Positions 21,394 to 32,700 of a stretch of DNA of 64,000 bases are shown here, piece by piece. The notes under the pieces are model-generated. The model was not told where the DNA came from and searched no databases. It was given only the letters and a program-made list of their open reading frames with translations. The DNA is from Stenogyne calaminthoides (lineage: Eukaryota; Streptophyta; Magnoliopsida; Lamiales; Lamiaceae): NCBI GenBank assembly GCA_037126765.1, contig JBBCBC010000035.1:3100001-3164000 (forward strand), in the 5' to 3' direction. The first letter of the stretch is position 1. Each line of letters begins with the position of its first letter. A program made the translations under genes and the position numbers.

Positions 21394-23037
21394 TGTTGGG
21401 ATATTTTAGTTTTGATGAATTATGTCAAAACATTATCAACTTGTGTTATTGAAGCAAATCTACAGATAACAAGTTAAGGGGGAACGAGAGAACAAGTTGA
21501 GGGGGAACTCATGAAATCAGAAGTAGATGATCGAGATCGACGAGGTCTATTTAGACCGATCGAGATCGATGAGTAAGATGAGTTCCGAGTTAACCGATCG
21601 AACAAAATCAAGAAAAGAAAAGTTTCACCGATCGAAGAATCGGTTACCCGATCGATGGACAGAGATCGAAGATCGATGATCTCTTGACCGATCGATGACC
21701 GAAAAGATAAGTCGATCGATGATAAGACCGATCGTAAGAGGAGGTCAATCGAAGAGAAGGGTGCAGATCAAGATGAGGTTGCCGATCAAAGAGGAGCAGA
21801 TGAGATCGTCGACGTGATCGAGATCAAATAAGATCATGCAAAAATGTTAACTGACGCAGATAAAATATATCGATCGGATTTGCCCCGATCACGCTATTTC
21901 AAGAAACTAGAAATGATACCGATCAAAGCACCAAATAATAAGAGCTAAATAGTAAAACAGAGTATGACCGATGTCACCAAGAAAAGTCATCTGAAGTCAT
22001 GTTTTCATCGAGAATCGTAACGCCATCGATGATCGCTTTGAAAAGCTAGTGACTGAGGGTCGATCGTTAAAGTCAAGAGTTGGTTATTTCGAATGTCAGA
22101 TAAACGCATAAGGTGCCGAAGAAAAGTCCATCGACCCAAGGATTCGAAGAATGATTCAAGACTCGAATGATTCAAGACTCGTAAGAATCAAGAAAGAAAT
22201 AGTCGTTAGATTCAGCTGACGTGGACCAATGAGAGGAAGACAACCAAAAAAAATCGCAAAAAGTTATGTAATAGTATGGATTTGAATGTGACTCCATCCA
22301 ACGGTAACATTCAAATCCACACTATAAATACAAGTTCTTCCATCAAATTAAGTGTGGAAGTGTGAAATGCGTGAAAACACCATTGAAGCTACAGAGCCAA
22401 ATCATCTAGTAATTCCACCATAGAACACTGAGCAAGAAATACACGCATATATTCAAGAGTGTTCTACCCTAGATCTAAGCACAAATGGAAAATCCTAAGC
22501 TTAGAGAGATTTTCCCAACCTTAGCATTAAGGCTAAACAAATGTAAGGGAAAATCTCACCCTAGTTGGACACCAAACAATCTTTACCCAAACCGAGTGTA
22601 AGGTTAAGTTTTGTTAAGCAAGGATTGTAAGTTAGTTGGACTAGCTTACTTTCTGGGTGTGAGTGAGAACTCGTTAAACATCGAAGCAATCCCGTGAGGG
22701 AGGGTAGGCAATCCCGTGGAGGGTGATAAGTCCCGAGAGAGTGAGAACTCATTAAACATCTGTTGTATCGTGTTGGACTAACACATAAAACTAAGCACAG
22801 TTGGTTAAGTTGGTGCCCCTGTTGATAGGGAAGAGTGGATGTAGGAGTTGGACTCCGAACCACTATAAAATCGTGTGTTCCTTACTGTTTTATGTTCTTA
22901 CTTGCCATATGCATTTTGGTTATAAGCATAACACATGGATTAAAGAGAAAAAATGGAATCACCATTCCCTCACCCCTGTTTTATATGCATTACAATTGGT
23001 ATTTAACGCAGCCATGGGTTTTCAAACGGGACCAACA
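21394..23037 (+). repeat. Plus-strand LTR of the inverted-LTR element
   Basis: The 1,644-bp LTR runs from TGTTGGGATATTTTAG to GGGACCAACA, with a TATA box at 22323-22330. It is a near copy of the minus-strand LTR at 19504-21149. The 5 bp on its left (GTTAT) do not match those on its right (GTGTT), which argues against a separate solo-LTR insertion. Confidence 0.85.
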
Positions 23038-23623
23038 GTGTTCTTTCCTGTCTGTGAGGTGATGGACTTCGCCCGAGTCAATCTTGCACCGATATCCTCT
23101 ACCTGGGTCTACCCTGGGCCACCGATCCCATATAAGACCTTTCAGGCTCGGCGTTACCATGGTTCATTGGCTCACGCTCGTTGTGATGTAGTTCGTGGCC
23201 TCTATTCAGCTGGCCGCAGCTGAAGCTTCCTGAGAATAGGCATCGATAGATTGGATTTGGATCCTCATTTGGATTGCGACGATAATCCTGGGAATGTTGA
23301 GGCTGGTGGGAGTTAGTCTCCTGACTTTTCTCGCGGTGGGGCTCTTCGTCCATTTTGCCCTTTTATCTGTCCTGAGCTTTCCTGTTCAGGCTCTAGCGCA
23401 GGTCGCCCTGTGACCGTTCTAGTTTGGCCTGCTTTCAGCGTAGTACCGCCATAGCCTCATTGATTTCGCTCGGAGTTCGGATTTGTTCAAGCTTCTGGGG
23501 GATGACAAGCATGGGTCCTCCAGCCTTACTGTTGCTGACGGCTGGGCCACCGGCCCCCGCTCCACCGGAACGATGAGTGCCCGACTTGGCTCCACCCTTC
23601 GATATGAAGTGTGTTTGAGACAT
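23038..23623 (-). pseudogene. Gypsy gag, N-terminal part (right of the insertion)
   Basis: A start codon at 23621-23623 begins MSQTHFISKGGAKSG, followed by IPQKLEQIRTPSEINEAMAVLR and then a TGA at 23435. After frame changes, an EEPHREKSQETNSHQPQH stretch and an SPHRQER repeat reach the insertion point at 23038. The SPHR repeat continues in the same register left of 19504 once one copy of the 5-bp duplication is discounted, which proves that the two halves were one gene. Confidence 0.72.
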
Positions 23624-23737
23624 GCTCGAGGTTTGAAGGTGATTTTGAAGGTGTGAATGCATTTTTGATCGAAGATTCGTGAGGAATACTCCAACGAGAA
23701 AACACTAAAACTTTAGCACTAAATCTCTTAAAGAGTA

Positions 23738-23755
23738 CCCTCCTTCTAGCGCCAA
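23738..23755 (-). other. Primer-binding site of the Gypsy element
   Basis: On the minus strand, one base after the LTR end, stands TTGGCGCTAGAAGGAGGG, the form seen next to the 5' LTR of Tat-type Gypsy elements. Position and TGG start fit tRNA priming; the exact tRNA was not determined. Confidence 0.75.
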
Positions 23756-23756
23756 T

Positions 23757-24458
23757 TGTTGTGCCCTAAAATATCGTATTAGAGAGTTTAAGTGTGGCTT
23801 AAGATCTTAGTAACACAAACAAGTATTTATGAGATATTATTTGCATTCATTATATATGATTGAATGTTTATAGATTCGGTTAACACTAATGCAAGAGAGA
23901 AATTAGCTAGAGGTTTGGTAGGGTACGAATCCTCTCTCTTTTGGGATCATAAATGCCCTCTATTTATAGTGGTGGGGAGAGTGGAGTTCACTCTCCCGAT
24001 TTACAAGTACAAAGATCTTTTCGAGGCCTGTTGTGCATTAAATGCTAAGATACCTAATTTGACCTAAAAAGGAGCTCGCGGGAGGTCGATCCAGATTTAA
24101 TTACCTCGATCGACGTAGCGGACACGTAGAGCTGGGCATCGACCGGACTTCCTAGTAATTAGACGTTTAAGTACACTGAGGGGTCAATCAGCTCTGTCTT
24201 TCGTCGAAATCCTCCTGATCAAAGCATGGTTAAGGTAAGATATTGTGTACCTGATATTTGACACACGTCACATCATAGTTAATGCTCTGACTTTGGCACA
24301 GCCGAGGTCATCCAGCTCGCGGACATTGAGGTCGCATGAAGGGACTTCGAGCACTTCTCTGTGAGGTGTTATTCTTAGTATCTTGAAGGATTTCTTGCTT
24401 ACTCGTGACATTGTCGATGTGTGGGCTTGGGCCCACCTCGCGCGATACACACACAACA
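23757..24458 (-). repeat. 5' LTR of the Gypsy element
   Basis: The 702-bp LTR starts TGTTGTGTGTGTATC (at 24458) and ends GGGCACAACA (at 23757), with TG...CA ends and a primer-binding site immediately after. A TATA box (CTATAAATAGAGG on the minus strand, about 23957-23969) divides it into U3 and R/U5. The partner LTR was not found in the window. Confidence 0.8.
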
Positions 24459-25030
24459 GCACCCAATCAAGAAAATGGGTTTGTAATCCTCTAAGATGAG
24501 AGAGTTTTTTTTCTTCTTGATAAGAGTGATGAAGCTAGGATTCACACCTTCGACAATTATGTCATTTTCATGAAATTCCGAGAAGAATCTTGTGAAATCT
24601 GATTGCAACACGTGCCACATTTCTTAACAAACCCAAAAGCATTAGGTCCGGGGCTTTTATTACTACCACACTCCCAAACAACTTGCTTGACTTCCTCTTT
24701 CGAGAAGAAGTTGGTAAGGAAGAAATTATTCGAGACTTTATTCATTTTAGTGATCAAAGTTTTCAAGTAAAATATGCTACTATGAGTATATTCGAGAAGT
24801 GATATTTGAAATGAGAATGAACCGCCTCTTTAACAATATTACATGATAGACCACGTTTCATTTAAGAAGAGACCCTCAATAAGTTTTTTCTTCATGCGGC
24901 TATTGATGCATCTGTGAAATAAAGCCAAATTTACACCGCCCTCTCGAAGCCACTGAACCCTCTATATTTCTGATAAGCATAAAAATCTTTGTTTTTTTTT
25001 TTCAAATGTCACACCTCTGATTTCTCTTTC
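24459..25030 (-). pseudogene. LINE (L1-type) reverse transcriptase fragment
   Basis: Reading leftwards, in several frames: WLREGGVNLALFHRCINSRMKKKLIEGL near 24880-24960, then FFSKEEVKQVVWECGSNKSPGPNAFGF near 24640-24710, FFSEFHENDIIVEG...PSFITLIKKKK near 24500-24590, and EDYKPIFLIGC ending at 24459. These are the start of the RT domain of plant L1-type LINEs. The Gypsy LTR begins right after the Cys of LIGC, so the rest of the domain was cut off by that insertion; I do not find it at the left end of the Gypsy element. Confidence 0.72.
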
Positions 25031-25410
25031 CTCAAATCAAAACCATCTGTCCTAGCTAGTGTCGATAAAATCTTAGAGTTGTAATGATGATTACATCATT
25101 TAGTGATTGACTCTAATTTTGGTACAAGTATGGTAGATTGGTGAATAAATGAATGACTTAGGTAGGGTTTTAAATGAATCAAGTTGAGTCGAACACACAG
25201 GTGTTCAAGCTTGTTTGAAATGTTATCGAACTTTGAAATTTATGTTTGAGCTTGTTTGATAATTAATCGAGTCGAGCCCAGACAAGGTTTAATCGAGCCA
25301 AACATAAGTCGAGCTTGAGTGCTTGTTTTATCTTTGTTTACCTATCAAGCTTAAGTTGAGCTTCATATTTTACATAACATAAAAGTATGTTCAAGTTGTT
25401 TGATATCATA

Positions 25411-27214
25411 TGTTGGGAGATGAATTTAATAAAGATTTTGATTAGATCTCAAAACCCCTGAGTATGACATGTATTAAGACATCTTGATAGAATAAAATCA
25501 GGATCAAGGTTTCAATAGATATTAGGACTCAGGATTATCTGCACCATGTATAGTCAGCAGATATAGATCAGGGAATTTTGGTATACTGAAGACTCTGAAG
25601 AATCAGAAACACCCTGAAAACTCGTAAGACTCAAGAATCGAAACACCACAAGACTCGGAAGACTCAAGAATCGTAAACACCTCAAGACTCGGAAGAATCT
25701 CAAGACCGGAAGATCCTCAAGATCGCTTTTGTCTTGATCGATCAAAAGGACTCGAGCGCCTATTTTATGAAATAATGTTATGTTCATTCCTAGTACAAAC
25801 AAACAGAATGTTAGACATTCGTGGACATTAAGGAACATATCAGTTCAGAAGAATCAACTTAAAAGAGCCGTTTGTTTGTCTCTGTTCAAAGGAAGATTTT
25901 GACCAATGAGGAGGCAACATCATCGTATTTTATCTTAATCGAAAAGCAACATCTCATCAAGAAATGTCGATCGATATCTTCCAGTTCACAGAAATTGGTG
26001 ATTGGCTACTTGGCTGCATATTTCCTAAAACATGCAAGGGTGTGTTCAAACCACAAAATAGTCGTTCATCAATAACCAGAAGAGGTAACTCTGGATACTA
26101 TCTCTTCCAATGGATAGTTTTTCAAAGAGTGACCTTGGAGAAGTTGCCTATAAATACCAGTGATCTCCAACATTGAGAGGTTACGGGAAATTACAGCAAC
26201 TCAAGAGCTCATTCGTATTCTTGCAAATTGAAGCACTCGAAAAACCTAGAATTTCCCAAGTGTTTCACATTGAAGAGAGCTCATTCACTAAGCCTAGGTT
26301 TGATAAGTTATATCCTAAGCTTAGAGAGATATCCTATCCTTTGCATTTGTATTTATTGTAAAAGGATATCTCACCCTAGTTGGAAACCAACCCAAACCCA
26401 AACCTTTTGATAAGGTAGTTTGTGTGTGTGTTTTGTTGGTGAGTTAGAGTTGTAAAGAGTGAGTAAGCTGCAGGTTAGTCAGCTAGAAAACTCTAGAGTA
26501 GAAGTTAGTAAGCTACTTGTGGTAGTCTGAAAACTTGTGTGTGTTGAGTTAGTAAGCTGAAGTGAGTCAGCCAGAAAACTCAAGGTAGAAAAGTTAGTAA
26601 GTTGCAGTGAGTCAGCCTGAAAGCTTTAGGAAGTGTGTTAATAAATTTCTCTGAGGATCAGAGAGAGTGGATGTAGGAGCTTGAGTCTTTGAACCACTAT
26701 AATTGTTGTGTTGTTTGCTTTCTGCACTGCATTATATATGTTGCTTGTTTTTCACTAAAAGCATATTTCACTGATACTCAGTTGGAAACAATCCACTGAA
26801 CTTGCATCAAATTGATCACAACCTTAATCACTATTTTACTAAGGAAGAGATTTTCAGCAAGCTAAATCGAGTATAAACTTAGGGCCAACCATTCCGCACT
26901 CTTGATTAGCTAGAACAGATAGTTACCAAAACTGAACTAACTCTACTGAGTATTAAGTAAGATAATTATCTGATCTAAGCTTTTCAGGATCTCTGATAAA
27001 ACTCAGGATCAGTTGGGCTAATCTGAAGCTTCTGAAAAGTGCTCAGGATCATTGTCTCAGTAGACTTTGACTCAGGGAGATTTGTGCTTCTCAGGGCAAA
27101 ATTCTCATGACAACCTGACCCATCTGATCTCAGTGAAGAAAAAGTTTTAAAAATCACTGAACACGTGTATTCCCCCCCATACACGTGTGAGACTCGTTTG
27201 CACCGGGACCAACA
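25411..27214 (+). repeat. Copia-1 5' LTR
   Basis: The 1,804-bp LTR goes from TGTTGGGAGATGAATTT to CACCGGGACCAACA. A TATA box (TATAAATA) lies at 26149-26156. U3 holds a run of variable repeats of AAGACTC/AAGAATCGTAAACACCTC type at about 25580-25725. It differs from the 3' LTR by scattered substitutions and by different repeat lengths. Confidence 0.92.
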
Positions 27215-27216
27215 AG

Positions 27217-27228
27217 TGGTATCAGAGC
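27217..27228 (+). other. Copia-1 primer-binding site
   Basis: TGGTATCAGAGC, complementary to the 3' end of initiator tRNA-Met, lies two bases after the LTR end. Confidence 0.88.
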
Positions 27229-27338
27229 AGTGGTTCATTTTGACCATTTGCTTTGGTAGCCATAGTCTTATTTGCTGAAAGACTTTGGTGGTCTACTAAA
27301 TAGATCTTATTGCTGATATCTTACAAGGCTCATTCATC

Positions 27339-29746
27339 ATGCCTTCTAAGAAACTTCCTATGTTCTCTGTTGAGAACTATGACCTTGGAGACTGAGAATG
27401 CAGGCTCATCTGTATTCCAAACATGAGAGAATGCGGAGAGTGGTTTATGAAGGACCATTCAAATACACTGTTGTGAATCCCAGAATTACTGATACTGAGA
27501 GGAATGATCCCAGAGATGAATTCCCAAAACCTGATGATCAACTTACTCCTGATGAGAGAAAGTTAGTCAATTTGGACTTCATTGCTAAAGATACTCTATA
27601 TAGAACTTATGATGATGGTGTTATGGGGATGATTTCTCATTGTGAAACTGCAAAGGAAATATGGGACACACTTGTTATCATGTGTCAAGGCACAAATCAT
27701 ATTAAAGAGAACAAACTTTCTGTTGCTATTGGAAAGTTTAATAGCTTTGAAATGGAAGATGGTGAATCCATTGACAAACTGGAAGTCAGGTTCACTAGCA
27801 TTATGAATGATCTGAGTGCTCTTGGGAAAAGATACCCACAGAGAGAAGTGACACTGAAAATTCTTAAAGGTTTATCTAAGAAATGGGATATACATGTTGT
27901 GGTGATTAAAACACCAAGAATATTGATTCAATGCCATACCAACAAGTTTCCTCTGAACTGAAAGCTTATGAGTTTGTAATAGACAAGAAAACTAAGAAAT
28001 CTGACAGCAAAGATGATTCTTCATCTACCAAGAATGTGGCTTTCAAGGCCAAAGAGAAATCCTGTAAATCTAGAGAGTCTGAGAACTCGCTTGCCAAAAA
28101 TCAGGATGAGCAAGAGGATAAGCTAGTACTGATGGCAAGGAGGTTTGAAAGACTTAATAACAGATATGGAAAATATATGAAATACTATAGGAACCACAGG
28201 TACAAGAGCAGGAATAACTCAGAGGCTGAGGACAGATCCACTGAGAAAAGAAAGGACCATAAAGCTGAAGGATCCTCATCCAGAAAAAAGGACTCCAAGA
28301 CCAAGGAGGAAAGTGATCAGGATGATGATACCAACAGATGCTACAACTGCCAGAAGAAAGGTCACTTCCAATATGACTGTCCTGAGCTGAGTGCCAAAGA
28401 AAGAAAGGAGAGACAAGCTAAGAGAGATAGAAAGATCTCCATCAAGAAGGCTATGATTGCTGAAGAAGAAGAACAATCTGAAGAAGAGTCCAGTTCTTCA
28501 GATGAGATATTCTCAGATAGTGACAGTGATGATGTCTGCCTTGTTACTATGGAGGAGGTAAATTCTTCTATCTCTGTTGTTGCTCCTACACAAGCACATG
28601 AGTTCTCAAGTTCAACTGTAACCAGTAATTTTGACCTGATGGATTCTTTTGAGAATCTTATGAAGGACTATTCTGTGTTACAAGAACTGCTCATAGAAAC
28701 TCAAGAGCAGAATAAGGAACTGACTGCTGAGAATCTGAAGTGGAAAGACTCTAAAAATGCTGAGATCACTTCTCAATTGATGGGAACTACTGATGAACTA
28801 GATGTTTTGAAAGTACAACTCTCAGAAAAAGAGAAAGTAATAGAAATCCTGAATGGAAAATTAGAGAAATCCACTGATTCAGCTTATCAGAACTGAGTTC
28901 AATGACCTCTTTGAGAAGCATGAGACTCTAAAGAAAAGTGAGGATAGTGCGCAGAGAAAGTTAGCTCTATTGAATTCTGCATCTAAAGTAATAGATGAAA
29001 TTCAGAGTTATCAAAGACCTGCAACTATAAAGGCTGGATTGGGATATAATCCAGGGGGAACCTCACAAGGTCTTCTGAATGTTGCTTTTAGTAGCACTAA
29101 GACTGTCTTTGTTAAACCAGTGGCTTGTACTAATCTTCTTACTGAAGAACAACCCAGAGTTTTAGACAATGGTAAAGGACCTATGGTTTCAGAAAAACTG
29201 GAGGTTCAGGGAAGAAAGCCCAAACCTCAGGAAAAGGCTAGAAAACCTGAACACTCAGTAGGAAATTTTCAGGCCAGTACTTCAAAGCCTCAGGCTAAGA
29301 ATACCGACCTGAAGAAATCTGCACTGAACTATCAGAGGAATTTTCAGAAGAGAAACACTCAGCAGAGATATTCTCAACTAAAAAGACCATGTCCTCAGAT
29401 TACTGAAAGACCACAATTTCAGTACAGGCAACCTAAACCCCACTTGCCTAAGGGTAAAGGTTTCCTAAACCCAAGTCAGCAGAGACAGAGACCAGCTGCA
29501 CCAAAGCCAAGGCATTTGAACAAAAGGCCTGAACCCAAGAAGAACTTTAAGGCTCATATGCATGCTAAGGATGGCACTCATACACAGGGTACTGCCAAGG
29601 CACCTAGGGTGGTGAATGTGTATGTAGATGTTTATGGGAGAAAAATCAGCCACTCTAAAGTAATTAGAGTTATCAGGCAGATTTGGGTTCCAAAAGGTAC
29701 AGCTAACCTGGTAGGACCCTACATCAAATGGGTACCTAAGACCTGA
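27339..29746 (+). pseudogene. Copia-1 gag (large, Sirevirus type)
   Basis: The start codon at 27339 opens MPSKKLPMFSVENYD. One base appears to be missing near 27380, and the frame also changes near 27910 and 28885. Visible parts are a UBN2-type capsid region (AKEIWDTLVIMCQG near 27650-27690, LKGLSKKWD near 27860-27890), a CX2CX4HX4C zinc knuckle at 28339-28380 (CYNCQKKGHFQYDC), an acidic Ser/Glu stretch, a coiled-coil near 28640-28870, and a basic Gln/Pro-rich C-terminus ending GPYIKWVPKT before a TGA at 29744-29746. The protein would package element RNA in the cytoplasm. The three frame changes mean this copy cannot make it whole. Confidence 0.82.
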
Positions 29747-29758
29747 TCAGTTTTTCAG

Positions 29759-32700
29759 GTGAAGGAAAAGGGCACTGAGTTGAATGAAGACAACATAGCC
29801 TTAATGAGTGGAAATGAATTGGCTCCTACTGCATGGTATCTGGACAGTGGATGTTCAAGACATATGACAGGATACAAGCATCTACTCACTAACTATGTTG
29901 AGCAAAAAGACCCTCAGATTACTTTTAGAAATAACTCCAAAAGACATACTGAAGGATATGGATCTCATATCCATGGTGTTTCATATGTGTCTGGTTTAAA
30001 GCATAATTTGCTTTCTATCAGCCAATTCTGTGACAAAGGATTCAATGTTGAGTTCTCAAAGAACTTATGTTATGTGAAAGACAATGATTCACAGAAAAAT
30101 CTACTTACTGGTACTAGAAAAGGAAATGTGTATCTTGCTAATTGGAAATCAACTACTAAGGATACATGTTTGGTTGCAAAAAGTTCCACTGATACCAGTT
30201 GGTTGTGGCACAAAAGACTTAATCACTTAAACTTCAAAACCCTGAACAAACTTGCAAGATTAGCTCTTGTGAGGGGGTTACCCAATGAAGTGTTCAGTAA
30301 AGATCATATATGTGATGCCTGTCAGAAAGGAAAGCAAATCAAAGCATCATTCAAAAGTAGAATAGATATTTCTATTGACAAAATATTACAACTGTTACAT
30401 ATGGATCTCTTTGGTCCAGTGACACATGTGAGCACTAATGGCAGAAAATATACACTTGTGGTAGTTGATGACTACTCAAGATACACATGGGTCATATTCT
30501 TACTCAGTAAGAAAGAGACTCAGACAAAACTGCCTGGACTACTGAAAAGACTCAGTACTGAAAAGAATCTGAGTGTGGTCAAAATCAAATCAGATAAAGG
30601 AATTGAATTCATCAACCATATTATATTTGATTATTGTGCAGCAAATGGAATAGCTCATGAAACATCCGCTGCAAGGACCCCACAACAAAATGGTGTTGCT
30701 GAAAGAGGAAATAGGACCCTGAAAGAAGCTGCAAGGAAAATGATTGTTGAAGCTGATATTCCTAAGAGATTTTGGGCTGAAGCTATCAACACTGCATGCT
30801 ACTCTCAGAACAGATCCATGCTGACCAAGAATCAAGGAAAAACAGCTTATGAGATGTGGAATGAAAGGAAGCCTCTTGTTTCTTTCTTTCGTGTGTTTGG
30901 TTGTAAGTGTTTCATACACAATAATGGTAAAGATCAGTTGAAAACTTTTGATAGGAAAGCTGATGAAGGAATATTCTTAGGATATTCTGAAGTCAGTAAA
31001 GCCTTCAGAGTTTACAACTGTAGGACTCTTATTGTGGAAGAAACACCTCATGTTGTTTTTGATGAATCTACTTGTGTTCAAAAGAAACAGGAACATGACT
31101 CAGGAGATCTGACCAAGAGAATCACCAGACTCAGCCTGAAAAAGAAGGATAAAACATCCTTTGAGCCTGAAAAGAAGAAGTCAATCACTTTCTATGAATG
31201 GAGTGAATCAGACTCAGATAAAGAAGCTCAGGATGGAAATACTCAGGATGGAAATTCTCCACTGAAGGAAAGCCAACACACCGAAGCTGACCAATCTGAA
31301 CATACACCAGTTCAGACTCAGGTATGTAATGTCAATGAAGATGTGGTCACAGCTGAGGCAAACTCTGAATCTATCAACCAAGGGGGAACAAATGTCTCTG
31401 ACAATGTTCTTAATGGAATTACCTCTGAGGAAGATGATTCACTCTCTCCTTTTCTGTTGTTCCCTGAATTTGATGAATTACCTGAACCTAACATTTCTGA
31501 TGATGAGGATACTACTGAAGGGGGAACATCCAGGAGAAGATGGTTGGATAGTCATCCTACAAGTCAGATTGTGGGTGATCTATCAGAAGGAGTTAAAACA
31601 AGAAGGTTCCATGGAGAAAGTGCTTTGTTCTGCTGCTTCCTATCTGAAAAAGAACCTACTGAGATTGAAGAAGCTCTTCAAGATTCTTTCTGTATTACTG
31701 CTATGCAAGAAGAGCTGAATCAGTTCTCAAGAAATGAAGTTTGGGAGCTAGTGGACAGACCTAAGAGGCACAATGTGATTGGAACTAAGTGGGTGTTCAA
31801 GAATAAGAGAGATGAAAACAACAACATTGTGAGAAACAAGGCAAGGCTAGTTGCACAAGGTTATTCCCAAGAAGAAGGCTTGGAATATGATGAAACCTTT
31901 GCACTTGTTGCAAGACTAGAGGCCATCAGAATGTTTCTTGCATATGCTGCCCACATGAAATTCACAGTCTATCAAATGGATGTGAAAAGTGCATTTCTGA
32001 ATGGTGTGCTTAAGGAAGAAGTATATGTGGAACAACCTTCAGGATTTTGTCAGAATGACCAAGTTTACAGGCTCGGGAAAGCCCTGTATGGTCTTAATCA
32101 AGCACCCAGAGCATGGTATGATACCCTTTCTCAGTTTCTTACTGACCATGGTTTTATCAAAGGAACTGTTGATAGGACCTTGTTCAGGATAGAAGATGGG
32201 AAGGATATCTTACTAGTTCAGATTTATGTGGATGATATCATATTTGGATCTCCAAATCATCAGTTATGTGAGAAGTTTTCTACCCTGATGAAAAGAAAGT
32301 TTGAGATGTCTATGATGGGGGAGATGAATTTCTTTCTTGGACTTCAGGTGAAACAAACTAAGGAAGGAATATTCATCAATCAGGCAAAATACACCAGAGA
32401 TCTGATTGCTAAGTATGGTGTACAGAATTGCAATGCAGTTAGAATTCCTATGAATACTAACTACAAGATGAATCCTGATCCTGAAGGCAAATCAGTAAAT
32501 CACACAGATTATAGAGGGATCATTGGATCATTGCTCTATCTCACAGCAAGTAGGCCTGATATAACATTTGCTGTTGGGATATATGCAAGATACCAAGCTA
32601 ATCCTAAGGCTAGTCACATGGAGGCTGCCAAAAAGATTCTGAAATATCTTAAAGGCACTGTGAATAGAGGATTATGGTATCCAACTGATGATAACCTTGA

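Larger units (their letters stand above)
19504..23037. mobile_element. Copia/Sirevirus-like insertion with inverted LTRs and almost no interior
   Basis: The unit contains, from left to right: a complete LTR on the minus strand (19504-21149), a 134-bp interior with polypurine tract and primer-binding site, a 110-bp LTR end on the minus strand (21284-21393), and a complete LTR on the plus strand (21394-23037). The outermost bases are flanked by the same 5-bp sequence GTGTT (19499-19503 and 23038-23042), so the whole assembly entered the Gypsy gag as one piece. Both outer ends are U5 ends (CCCGTTTG/GGGACCAACA). It carries no protein-coding region. Confidence 0.85.
12765..24458 (-). mobile_element. 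Ty3/Gypsy LTR retrotransposon, Tat-type, truncated and interrupted
   Basis: On the minus strand, from right to left: LTR, primer-binding site, gag, protease, reverse transcriptase, RNase H, a second RNase H of archaeal type, integrase, a repeat-rich 3' region and an antisense ORF. The double RNase H, the gag CX3H-like finger and the antisense ORF point to the Tat lineage. The 3' LTR, expected left of 12765, is missing. The element is split at 19504-23037 by a Copia-type insertion. Many stops and frameshifts show long inactivity. The left boundary given is the start of the antisense ORF, not a proven end. Confidence 0.85.

Noticed and set aside
19679..22863. A 100-residue ORF present twice (19679-19981 plus, 22561-22863 minus)
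   Set aside because: It lies antisense in the two LTR copies; its conservation reflects the recent LTR duplication, not coding.
21394..23037. Plus-strand LTR as an ordinary solo LTR inserted in another element
   Set aside because: Its own flanks (GTTAT and GTGTT) do not match, while its right flank matches the left flank of the whole assembly.
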